Source of the DNA: Tepidimonas ignava
Lineage (GTDB): Bacteria > Pseudomonadota > Gammaproteobacteria > Burkholderiales > Burkholderiaceae_C
Direction of reading: 5' to 3'
Assembly (NCBI RefSeq): GCF_004342625.1
Contig: NZ_SMAH01000015.1
Location: 1-64,000 of the forward strand
DNA length: 64,000 bases
In this document: piece after piece, positions 1-8,000 of the stretch
How the letters are laid out: every line of letters starts with the position of its first letter
How positions within the stretch are numbered: the stretch's first letter is position 1
Notes under the pieces: generated by a model
The model's input: the letters and a program-made list of their open reading frames with translations, nothing else
Databases searched by the model: none
Told to the model about the DNA's origin: nothing
Program-made: the position numbers and the translations under genes

Positions 1-115
1 CGGCGCTCAGGTGCTGGTAGTGGGTTCCCATGGGACGGCGGCAGGGTCGAGTGCAGGGCAGATCAGGGGTGTTGCACTTGATTATTGACTCCACCGGGCG
101 CTACAGGGAGCGGAG

Positions 116-772
116 ATGAGCGACTTTTATTTAGACGAAGAAATTTCGGACTACTGGCGATTGCCCAATGAGTTGACAGTCAGGCAGGCAGCACTATTGA
201 TTGTTGGGGTTGACCCTGCATCTAAGACTGGGAGCAATTGCGAAGTTTGGGCGGTTCACGAGCGCCCCCGAGGCTATGAGGCGGCGAAACATGGAATTTG
301 TGCCGCGTTACGTAGCGGGAGAATCAAAGGCGTGCACGTTCCCTTGTTTGAACGTGACATCAACGGGCGCGAATGCGGCGAAATCGAGGGGACAACGGAC
401 ATAGACAGGTCAAGCGTCGATCGAGATTCGTTGGTCGAATGGCTTTCAAGCCGTGGCATCCGCACCGGCTTTTTCTTCCCGGCGACAACCGGCACACCTG
501 ATTACATGGATCCGAAGCATCCCCGCTATGCCCCCAAGCTGGCTGCGGCAGTTTCAGCATGGCAAGCCACGACTGACCCGGCGGGGAGAAGCCCCAGACA
601 GGCGCTTGAAAAATGGCTACGGGAGCACGCGGCGCAGTTTGGCCTGACCGATGACGAGGGCAACCCCATCAATCAGGCGATGGAAGAGTGCGCGAAAGTC
701 GCCAACTGGGAACTTGGCGGAGGGGCTCCAAAAACCCCCTCACGAGCGAACCCACCCACCCCCAAACCCTAA
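116..772 (+). CDS. Hypothetical island protein, 218 aa
   Basis: I do not recognise a named family. The protein is soluble and acidic, with no signal peptide or membrane segment. It opens with a hydrophilic stretch followed by a helix (about residues 20-35, LTVRQAALLIVGVDP) of the kind seen in island-encoded DNA-associated proteins, and it ends in a Pro-rich tail. The ATG is preceded by GGGAGCGGAG, a good ribosome binding site. Its DNA is clearly less G+C rich than the genes around it, especially the first 300 bases, which suggests acquired DNA. A strong terminator follows at 877-904. Confidence 0.6.
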   Translation: MSDFYLDEEISDYWRLPNELTVRQAALLIVGVDPASKTGSNCEVWAVHERPRGYEAAKHGICAALRSGRIKGVHVPLFERDINGRECGEIEGTTDIDRSSVDRDSLVEWLSSRGIRTGFFFPATTGTPDYMDPKHPRYAPKLAAAVSAWQATTDPAGRSPRQALEKWLREHAAQFGLTDDEGNPINQAMEECAKVANWELGGGAPKTPSRANPPTPKP

Positions 773-876
773 CCCGTCCACCCCCTGTTTTTCTGGGTTT
801 CCCCTAGGAGCGAGGGGCTTTGCCCCGTTGGGCCGGGCGGTTTTTCTGCCTCGCCCGCTACCCCACCCATCCACCC

Positions 877-904
877 CCCACCCCTTTCGAGGGGTGGGTT
901 TTTT
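877..904 (+). terminator. Rho-independent terminator with UUCG tetraloop
   Basis: Two perfect 9-base arms (CCCACCCCT and AGGGGTGGG) flank a TTCG loop and are followed by six T. It would end transcription from the 218-aa gene before the AlpA-like gene. A second hairpin, GGGGC-TTT-GCCCC, lies just upstream at 814-826. The 773-980 interval holds nothing else I can support. Confidence 0.85.
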
Positions 905-980
905 GAACTTGCCCATCTATTCCAGACGTCGCCAAGCTGGGAAACTGCGCTCCATCAACACCGATCGACGGAGCTCAGAA

Positions 981-1190
981 ATGACGCCAAACGATGCCCC
1001 CGCAATTGACCCGCGTGCCCGCCCGCTCCTGAACACGAACGAGGCGGCAGCAATCCTTTGCCGGAAACCGCAAACGCTGCGCAAATGGGCAGCCTTGGAG
1101 TGCGGCCCCATTCGGCCCGTGCGGGTTTTCGGCCGTCTAGGCTGGCGGACTGATGAGGTGCTGCGCCTGGCGCGGGAGGGCAGCAAATGA
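981..1190 (+). CDS. AlpA-like / excisionase-type helix-turn-helix protein
   Basis: This 69-aa protein carries a small winged-helix DNA-binding fold of the AlpA/MerR-like type: LLNTNEAAAILCRKPQTLRKWA is the helix-turn-helix (residues about 13-34), followed by a wing ending in GWRTDEVLRLA. Such proteins regulate or direct excision of integrated elements such as P4-like satellites. The ATG at 981 has GGAG upstream. The larger open frame that starts at 651 is not credible because it crosses the terminator at 877-904. Its stop overlaps the next start (ATGA), so the two are translationally coupled. Confidence 0.75.
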   Translation: MTPNDAPAIDPRARPLLNTNEAAAILCRKPQTLRKWAALECGPIRPVRVFGRLGWRTDEVLRLAREGSK

Positions 1191-1402
1191 GCGCGGAGCC
1201 CGAAAAGAAAAACCTCGCCGTTGGAATCGGCACCCCAGATTGCGTCGCAAGTGCCGCAGACCTGCAAGCGGCAGCCAAAGCCGGGCTGCTGGCGCTTGAC
1301 CGCCTGGTTGCGCTGACCGAAAAGGCGGGGAGCGACATCGAAGCGCTGGCCGCCGATGCGGCCGGGCTGGGCATTGCGCGGGAAATGCACCATGCTGGCT
1401 GA
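1187..1402 (+). CDS. Small hypothetical protein, 71 aa
   Basis: A short, mostly helical, Ala-rich protein with no motif I recognise. It is supported mainly by position: its ATG overlaps the AlpA-like stop by 4 bases and its end overlaps the primase-like start by 11 bases, so it lies inside a tightly coupled replication module. A role as an adaptor or regulator of the primase genes would be guesswork. Confidence 0.5.
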   Translation: MSAEPEKKNLAVGIGTPDCVASAADLQAAAKAGLLALDRLVALTEKAGSDIEALAADAAGLGIAREMHHAG

Positions 1403-2003
1403 CGCGACCCGCGCCGCGACGCTGCTAACCCTGCCCGCCGACTGGCCGCAGCAGCTGGCCGGAGCCGCCGAGCGTTACGAACGCGCTGGCGGGGTGCTGC
1501 CCGCTGGCCACCGTGGCCGGTTCGATCGCGAGCGGCTGCCGGATGCCTTGACCTACTGCGCCGAGCACGGCATCGAAGGCCCGCGCGAGCGCCGGGGCCA
1601 ATGGCGGACGTTCAAGTGTCCGCGGCACGGCGGATGGAGCCTGCGGATCAACGTCGAAGCCAGCAGCTGGTGCTGCATGGCCGGCTGCGGCAGTGGTGGC
1701 GACGTGCTGAGCCTGCACCGGTGGCTGACCGATGACGACTTCGTGACCGCTGCCCGAGTCTTGGGCGCTTGGGTTGACGACCCGACCGCCCCACCTGTTC
1801 GCCGCGACCGCCGCCCGGCAGGGCTGTCGGCAGCCGATGCGCTGACGTTGTTGCGCAGCGATGCGTTGCTGATCGCGCAAGAGGCTGCGCGCGCCTGCCG
1901 AATCGGGGTGATCGAGACCGCCGTGAAAGATGCGCTGCTGGCCGCCGCCGCGCGCATCCTGCGCGTGTGCGACTCGCGGGAGGATGGGTATGCGCCGCGA
2001 TGA
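1392..2003 (+). CDS. CHC2 zinc-finger primase-like protein
   Basis: This 203-aa protein has a DnaG-like zinc-binding motif: C76-x2-H79, then C94/C95 and C99, followed by GSGGDVLSLHRWL, which matches the segment after the second cysteine pair in DnaG-type primases. The spacing C95-x3-C99 is one residue longer than the usual C-x2-C. No Toprim catalytic domain is visible, so it is only the template-recognition part of a primase or a partner of the next gene product. The ATG at 1392 is chosen over an upstream in-frame one at 1356 because it gives the short overlap typical of this cluster. It overlaps the DUF3987 gene by 14 bases. Confidence 0.7.
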   Translation: MLADATRAATLLTLPADWPQQLAGAAERYERAGGVLPAGHRGRFDRERLPDALTYCAEHGIEGPRERRGQWRTFKCPRHGGWSLRINVEASSWCCMAGCGSGGDVLSLHRWLTDDDFVTAARVLGAWVDDPTAPPVRRDRRPAGLSAADALTLLRSDALLIAQEAARACRIGVIETAVKDALLAAAARILRVCDSREDGYAPR

Positions 2004-3732
2004 CTTCGATCGTTTGCAGGCCCTGCGCGCCCGCCTGGACGCCGAGGCCCTTGGCGAAATCGAGCGCGTGCTGCCGCCGTTGCAGCCCGAGGACGCCGCG
2101 GCGGTGGCGGACGATGACGCCGTGGATCTTGACCGCGACGCCATCCTTGAGGCCGCGCGCCAGCGCCTGGAGCCGGACATCGGCGACGCCATGCCGCGCT
2201 ACCCCGTCGAGGCGCTGGGGCCGCTGGCCGGGGTATGTCGCGCCATTGCCGACGGAAAGCAGGTCGAGGCCGCCATCGTCGGCAATGGTTTGCTGGCGAC
2301 GTCGGCGCTGCTGGCTTCGATCCACTGGGACGTCGAAACCATCGATGGCGACCGCCGTCCCCTGTCGCTGTTCGCGCTGACGGTGGCCGTCTCGGGGGCC
2401 GGAAAGGACGTGTCCGACCGCATCGTCGGCGCGGCGCTGCACCGCTGGCAGCGGCAGGCAAACGAGACCTACCGGCAAGCCATGCGCGACCACGAGGCCG
2501 CGCTGGGCGGCCGCAGGAAAGGCGAGCCGGCGCCGGAGCCGCCGACCGCGCCGCACCGGCTGTGCTCAGACATGACAGTGGAGGGCCTGCGGCGCGCCTA
2601 CAACGAAGGCGTGGCGGCGCAGGCTGTGTTCAGCACGGAAGGCGCCGCCGTGCTGGCTGGGCATGGGTTCGCTGATGAGAACCGATCCAAGACCGCCGCC
2701 GCGCTGTGCAGCTTGTGGGATCGGGGGGACTTGTCGGTGCTGCGCGCTGGTGGCGGTCGATTCGAGCGTAGCGGGCTGCGGCTGTCCGCCCACCTGGCGA
2801 TCCAGCCGGTGGCGGTGACGCAAGCCCTGCACGATCCGCTGCTGGCGCAGATCGGGCTGTGGCCGCGCTTCCTGCTGGCGTGGCCGCCGTCCCCGAGGCC
2901 ACGCCGCCATCACGTCTGGCGAGCGGAAGATGACGCCGTTGTCCGGCGCTGGTGGGCGCGCTGCGAGGAATTGCTGGCGTTGCCCGAGCCGGACGGCGAG
3001 CGCCTGGTCTTGCGCCTGAGCGATGAGGCGCGGCAGGTGCTGGCGGACTTCTTCGAGACCTGCGAGCGCCGCGCCGCGCGTGGCGGTGATCTATGGGGCG
3101 TGCGCCCGTTCGCGTTGCGCGCCTCCGAGCAAGCCACCAGAGCTGCCGGGGTGCTGGCTGCCATCCGTGGGCACGCGGTGGTGGGCGCGGACGATGCGCA
3201 AAACGGCGTGGCACTGGCCGCCTACAGCCTGCAATGCTGGCAGGTGGCGCTGGGCCGCCGCCAGCGCGACAAGGCCGCCGACCACGCCATGACGCTGCTG
3301 CGCTGGCTGCTGGATCGGCCTGGTGCGCGCGCCAGCAACACCGAGATCATCCGGCAAGGGCCGCGCGCGCTGCGCAACGCCGAGGCGCGCGACGCCTCCG
3401 TGGCGCGGCTGGTCGAGGTTGGCGTGGTGCGCGTTCGGGACGGCATCGTGGCCGTGGTCGGCGATTCCCCTTCGCCACCTGCGGCGAAAGCGGCGAAAGC
3501 GGCGAAAAGCCTTGACTGCCAAGGCTTCGCGCATGGCGAAGAAGTGGCGAAAGACGGCGAATCGCCGGCGCATCGTGCCGATCCTTCGCCAGCCGTTCGC
3601 CGCTTTTCGCCAGCCGTTCGCCGTACCGGAAACCTTGCGGCGCAAGGGTTTTCGCCGGATTCGCCGCTTTCGCCGGGGGTGGATGCGGCGAATCATGAGC
3701 CGCTGGTCGACGACGACACGGAGGTGTTCTGA
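1990..3732 (+). CDS. DUF3987 helicase/primase-like protein
   Basis: This 580-aa protein has the DUF3987 (YfjI-type) architecture, common in integrative elements next to primase fragments. A P-loop variant S135-GAGKD is followed by the long helical ATPase-like core. Family members are thought to act in element DNA replication, but the reaction is not established. The start at 1990 has GGGAGG six bases upstream; a second ATG two codons earlier sits on that site. The C-terminal 80 residues are low complexity (AAK repeats, SPAVRR repeats) and are encoded by a dense array of GGCGAA/TTCGCC hexamers. The next gene begins one base after the stop. Confidence 0.75.
   Translation: MRRDDFDRLQALRARLDAEALGEIERVLPPLQPEDAAAVADDDAVDLDRDAILEAARQRLEPDIGDAMPRYPVEALGPLAGVCRAIADGKQVEAAIVGNGLLATSALLASIHWDVETIDGDRRPLSLFALTVAVSGAGKDVSDRIVGAALHRWQRQANETYRQAMRDHEAALGGRRKGEPAPEPPTAPHRLCSDMTVEGLRRAYNEGVAAQAVFSTEGAAVLAGHGFADENRSKTAAALCSLWDRGDLSVLRAGGGRFERSGLRLSAHLAIQPVAVTQALHDPLLAQIGLWPRFLLAWPPSPRPRRHHVWRAEDDAVVRRWWARCEELLALPEPDGERLVLRLSDEARQVLADFFETCERRAARGGDLWGVRPFALRASEQATRAAGVLAAIRGHAVVGADDAQNGVALAAYSLQCWQVALGRRQRDKAADHAMTLLRWLLDRPGARASNTEIIRQGPRALRNAEARDASVARLVEVGVVRVRDGIVAVVGDSPSPPAAKAAKAAKSLDCQGFAHGEEVAKDGESPAHRADPSPAVRRFSPAVRRTGNLAAQGFSPDSPLSPGVDAANHEPLVDDDTEVF
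3507..3527. repeat. Palindrome 1 in DUF3987 3' end
   Basis: Eight-base arms AAGCCTTG and CAAGGCTT surround a 5-base loop. Adding the flanking hexamers (GCGAA and TTCGC) extends the stem to 11 pairs with a two-base bulge. It sits within coding sequence. Confidence 0.6.
3627..3657. repeat. Palindrome 2 in DUF3987 3' end
   Basis: Same design as the palindrome 120 bases upstream: CCTTG and CAAGG arms around CGGCG, flanked by AA/TT runs and by CCGG and CCGG further out. The two share the CCTTG...CAAGG core, so they look like two copies of one REP-like element. Confidence 0.5.
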
Positions 3733-3733
3733 G

Positions 3734-4492
3734 ATGGGCGCGCGTGAGACCTTCCTCGACCTGGCCGCGCGCGGCATCCGGCTGGTGGCACAGGGTGACC
3801 GCCTGGTGGTGACGCCAGCATCCCTCCTGACCGCCGAAGATCGCGATGCCATCCGGCACTACCGCGACGAGCTGCTGGCGCTGCTGACCGAGGGGCCGGA
3901 TTCCGACCACCGCCGCGCCGGAGGGACTTCCGCCACGCCAGTCCCTGCCGAAAGGGCCGCCGATCCGGTGGTGCTTTCCGACTGGCAAGCTGCCGACCGT
4001 GCTTACCAGCGTCACGCCTGGCGCTGCCCCGCCTGCTCATCGGCTGGCCGGGGCTACGGCAGCCGCTGCCCGACCGGAGCGGAGCTGTGGAAGGCTTACA
4101 CCGCACAGCCTGGTCCCGCGACCAGCAAGCCAGAGCGCCAGCCGCAGCCCGCCGAGCCGCCGCGCCATCCGTTTGAGCGCGAGCGTCGCAACTGGACGCC
4201 GGCCACCGAGCCGGAGCTGCGGCGCATGGCCGCGATGTTCGAGCGCGCAAGGGCGCTGGGCTTCTCGTCGGAAGAGGCCGATCGCGCGGCTGATGTCGCG
4301 CAGTGGCGCGACCGCACGGGCGACGACCGGCGGCTGTGCCTCGAGTGTCGCAGCCTGCGCGCCGGGGCCAGCAGCCGCTGGTGGTGCGCAGCGCAGCGCC
4401 AGCCGCTGCCGCAACAGCTGGTGATGCAGCCGCACCGATGCGAGCTTTTTGACGACTACAGCACCAAGGAAGTGCATAACGATGGGGATTGA
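3734..4492 (+). CDS. Hypothetical protein with TubC-like N-terminal domain
   Basis: This is a 252-aa protein. The first 50 residues (FLDLAARGIRLVAQGDRLVV followed by a helix ending in RDELLALL) resemble the TubC N-terminal docking domain often seen on island proteins of this type. The middle and C-terminal parts contain cysteine pairs (CPACSS near residue 97, LCLEC and later Cys near residue 200) that could bind zinc. It is co-transcribed with the DUF3987 gene, and its end overlaps the next small gene by 11 bases. Function unknown; a role in element replication is inferred only from context. Confidence 0.6.
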   Translation: MGARETFLDLAARGIRLVAQGDRLVVTPASLLTAEDRDAIRHYRDELLALLTEGPDSDHRRAGGTSATPVPAERAADPVVLSDWQAADRAYQRHAWRCPACSSAGRGYGSRCPTGAELWKAYTAQPGPATSKPERQPQPAEPPRHPFERERRNWTPATEPELRRMAAMFERARALGFSSEEADRAADVAQWRDRTGDDRRLCLECRSLRAGASSRWWCAAQRQPLPQQLVMQPHRCELFDDYSTKEVHNDGD

Positions 4493-4673
4493 CGTTCTGG
4501 TCCAAGACCGCCTGCACGGCAACCCCGCGGCCCGCGCCACGAAAGCCGTCAAGCCCTGCGCCACCGCGCAAATGATCGTCACGGACACCGGCGGAGAGCA
4601 GCACTTGGCAGGCTTGATGAGATTCGACGGCGACGCGATGCGCCAGCTGCTGACGCTGGCCGATGGCGATTAG
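4482..4673 (+). CDS. Small hypothetical protein, 63 aa
   Basis: A short reading frame that begins inside the end of the preceding gene and stops at a TAG. I see no motif. After the TAG the same frame stays open for roughly 40 codons with protein-like composition, so the original gene may have been longer and interrupted by this stop. Confidence 0.4.
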   Translation: MGIDVLVQDRLHGNPAARATKAVKPCATAQMIVTDTGGEQHLAGLMRFDGDAMRQLLTLADGD

Positions 4674-5066
4674 CTGGCCGCGGTTGTCGAGCTGCCGGTC
4701 ACGACGTGCATGACGAAGGTCGGCGAGACCAATTTCGCGCTGCGGGTAACGGTGCACCAGGTGTTGACGCTGTATCAGGTACCCCGCCGACATGGGGCCG
4801 CTCGAGGCGCGGCGTTGCGGGATGCGTCCGCAGCCCGCAGCGATGCCGCAGTCCGCCAGCGGCACCACGCCACTGCGCGGAGCGCAATGCGCCAAGCGCA
4901 AGACAATGATCTGCTCGGCCCGGCCCCCAATCTTCCGTAGGCTGGAGTGGACCACCAGCTCGCACGCTGGTATCCGTCATGTCTGTGTGGGCGGATGCTC
5001 TGAACCGCCTCTACGATTTCCGGGACGGTTCAGTGCCGGATGGAGCCGAAATTTGCATGTGCAGCT
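4674..5066. other. Intergenic stretch between replication module and defence operon
   Basis: 393 bases with no gene I can support. The frame of the 63-aa ORF continues after its stop for about 40 codons, then degenerates. Short frames on both strands (4699-4980 -, 4979-5182 +) have no start signals or recognisable content. The two flanking modules are convergent here, but no clear T-run terminator is visible on either strand. Confidence 0.5.
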
Positions 5067-8000
5067 TCATGCGGTGGCACTTCCGGTGGCATGCGGTGTG
5101 GCGGCGTTTTGTCGGTCCCACGCCTCCAGCACCAGCCGCCGGGTGCGGTACTCGCCGTAGGCGCGAATCTCGCCCTCCTTGAGCACGCGGAAGGTCTCGC
5201 TGGGGTAGTCGGCGCCCATCACATCCGCGGGGTCGAGGATGTAGCGCAGTTCGTCGCGGGTAAGGCCGTACAGGCGCGCGTAGTACGCATCGAGCTCGGC
5301 GCGCAGCAGCGCCCGGCGCTCGGGGTCCCAGGCGAAGGGGCGGCCGCGCTCGCTGGCCGGGCGCGGGTCGTAGGCGGCCAGGTCGTCGTACCAGGCTTTG
5401 AGGTCGTGCGCGGTGTAGGTCAGCTCCAGCACGCGCGGGACGATGAAGGCCAGGTCGGCGGGGGTGTAGCGGGAGGGGGGTAGCATTGGGAACTGCTTCA
5501 AGTAGTGGTAAGTCAAGGACGTCCCACCAACTTTCTGGCGCGCGACAAAGTCAAGCACGAGAGCATCCAGATTCCCGAAGAAGACAGCGGCCAAGGTAGG
5601 TTCGGTCCCTGGCCCAAACCGGAACAACGGTAACTTATGCCCTACCCCCACCCTCGGCACCACGGACGCAATCACCGTGCGAAGGACGTGCGCACTGGTA
5701 ATGTCGCGCCAGCCCATCAGCCACCGCGGACTGCGGCGGTCCATCCAGGCGTCGAGCAGCGCGGCCAGCGCCGCATCGCCGGCGCGCAGCGCCTGGGCGA
5801 GTTCGGCGAGTTCGTCGTCGGCCAGCCGCGCCTCGAGGTTCTGCTGCGCCCACTTCGGGAATTCGGCCGGCGCGTTCTTCGTCGTCAGACCTTCGCTGCG
5901 CAGCGCGGCGAGCAGGCGCGGGAAGCGCGCCTCGAGCTGCGCCTCGGTGGGCGCGACGTGCGGCTGGGCCTGCGCGGGCGTCCAGCCTGCGGGGCCTGCC
6001 GCGGCGCCGACACCGGCGGCTTGGCGGTGGAACAGCTCGCCGGCCACCCACTGGGCAAGCGCCAGCAGCAGGGCGGCCCGAGCCACCTCCTGCGCGGCAC
6101 GCTCGCCCCGGCCCTGCTGCGCCGCGAGGAAAGCGAGCCACGCGCGCGCCACAGCACGCGGCACGCGGGCAATGCGCGCGAGCACCTCGCGCTCGTCCAC
6201 CCAGTAGCGCGGGCGCACGCTGTAGGCCGGATCGGCCTTGCGCGCCTCGGGCACGTCCACCGTGTCCGGCTCGCCGCCGGCACCGGCGGCCTCGTAGCTG
6301 GCCCAACGGTGGTCGAACTGGTGGATCATCTTCGCCTCGTACAGCGGCAGCCGCGGCGGCTGGCCGGGGGCGGCGGGGGCGTCGAAGAACAGGCCGCTGT
6401 CGTTGGTCATGTTGAACAGGCCCTGGGAGAACGAGATGCCCCACGGATTGACCTCGGGCGCGAGCACCCGGCCCTCGGCATCGACCACGGCCTCGCGGAT
6501 GAGCACGGGGGCGGCGCGGTAGAGCTTTTTGGTGAGCTCGGCATCCGCCCGGCTGCGGAACACCGGGCAGGTGCGGGTGTTCGGGTTGATGAGCGCGAAT
6601 TCGTCGGCGGCGAGGGTGAAGCGTCGGCGGGCGTCGTGAATTTGTGCAGGTTGTCGAGCGAAGAAGACGAGCGACGCTGGCTCTGCTGTCGGGCTGCCAC
6701 ACAACGTCAGAAGAGCGAAACGGAACGAGTGATGGACTGAAGGGAAGACAAACTCCTCGTTCTCCAGACACAGCAGACTACGTAGGTAGCCGCCCACAGC
6801 GAGGCGTTCAAAGTAGGCCTTGGTGGAGTCGTCGGTGGCGATGCCGGTGGGCACGATGAAGCCGGCTCGCCCCCCGGGCCGGGTGGCCTGCAGGAAGGTC
6901 TCGGCAAAAAGGGCGTAGGTATTGAGCTTGCCAAACGCCGAGAGCGGAAAGCGCCCTCCCGCTCGAAAAAACAGGTTGGAAGCGTCGTACTGCCGCTTGG
7001 CGGCGTGGAACTCTCGCCACAGCCACGGAGTGGACCGCTCCAGCTCGGCGATGGCTTTTTTGCGCTTGTCCCCCGCCAGAGCAGCCACCGAAGGCGCGCG
7101 TGACGCGAAGAACTCTTCTTCGCTGATCTGCAGCTGCTCCCACGGCGGATTGCCGAGCATCACGTCGAAGCCGCCACGCGTGGCCACCTGCGGGAAGGCC
7201 AGCCACCAGTGGAACACCCGATGCTCGCGGCACAGTTGGCGTGCAGCTTCCTCCACCCCCTGCGGCAGCGGTTGGCCGTGGCGCACGCGCCAGAGGTCGC
7301 TGGTCTGCGGTACGGTGTCTTCGGTGTCGCGGCGCTTGGGCGCGAGGAAGGCCGCCACGTAGAGGTCGGCCAAGCGGGCCAGGGTGCTGGTCTGCGCCTC
7401 TTCCTGCAACCGCTGCCAGGCGGCGCGCTTTTCGGCCAGGCCCTCGGGGGTGTCGTCGGCCATGGCCTCCACGTCCAGCACGCGCGCGGCCAGTTCCTCC
7501 TCAGCGAACAGGCTACCGGCTGACTGAGCCTGCCAGCTCTGGCGGTCGGCGCGGTTTTGCTTCTTGAGCGCGGCGGCCACCTCGCGTTCGTCGCCGGAGA
7601 GGGCCGTGTAGGCTTCGTCCGGGATGCCGCCTTGAAGCACCTTGGGGTCGAGCACGCCCAAGAGCGCGTCGCCCACGCGCAGGTGGTGGTCAAGGAACGT
7701 CAGCGGCCGGTCAGGGCAGTAAGCCTCCAGCCACAGCGCGGTGCGGGCCAGCTCGATGGCCATGGGGTTCTTGTCCACGCCGTAGAGGCAGTGGCTGACC
7801 ACGTCGCGCAGGGCGTGGCGGTAGTCGTCGGGGGTGGGGGCGCCGCCTACGCGCTCGGCGGCGGCACGCTGTTGCGCCACCTCGTCGGCCAGCCGCCGCG
7901 CCGCGGCCAGCAGGAAGTGGCCGCTGCCACAGGCCGGGTCGCAGATGGTGAGCGCAAGCAACGCCTGCACCGGCTGTTGTGGGTGGTCGCGCAGGGTTTG

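Larger units (their letters stand above)
3471..3692. repeat. Iteron-like array of GGCGAA/TTCGCC hexamers
   Basis: I count 15 copies of the hexamer in 222 bases. One TTCGCC is followed by six GGCGAA, then seven TTCGCC, then one GGCGAA. It includes three perfect tandem copies of GCGGCGAAA (3481-3507) and an 18-base direct repeat at 3585-3602 and 3606-3623 (period 21). Base composition would predict far fewer than one copy. The array lies inside the 3' end of the DUF3987 gene and keeps its frame. It may be a replication origin or protein-binding array; this is inference. Confidence 0.6.

Noticed and set aside
651-980. N-terminal extension of the AlpA-like gene
   Set aside because: It overlaps the previous gene and crosses a strong terminator at 877-904; the ATG at 981 has its own ribosome binding site.
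4699-5182. Small frames in the gap before the methyltransferase end
   Set aside because: No start signals, no motifs, and composition like random high-GC frames.
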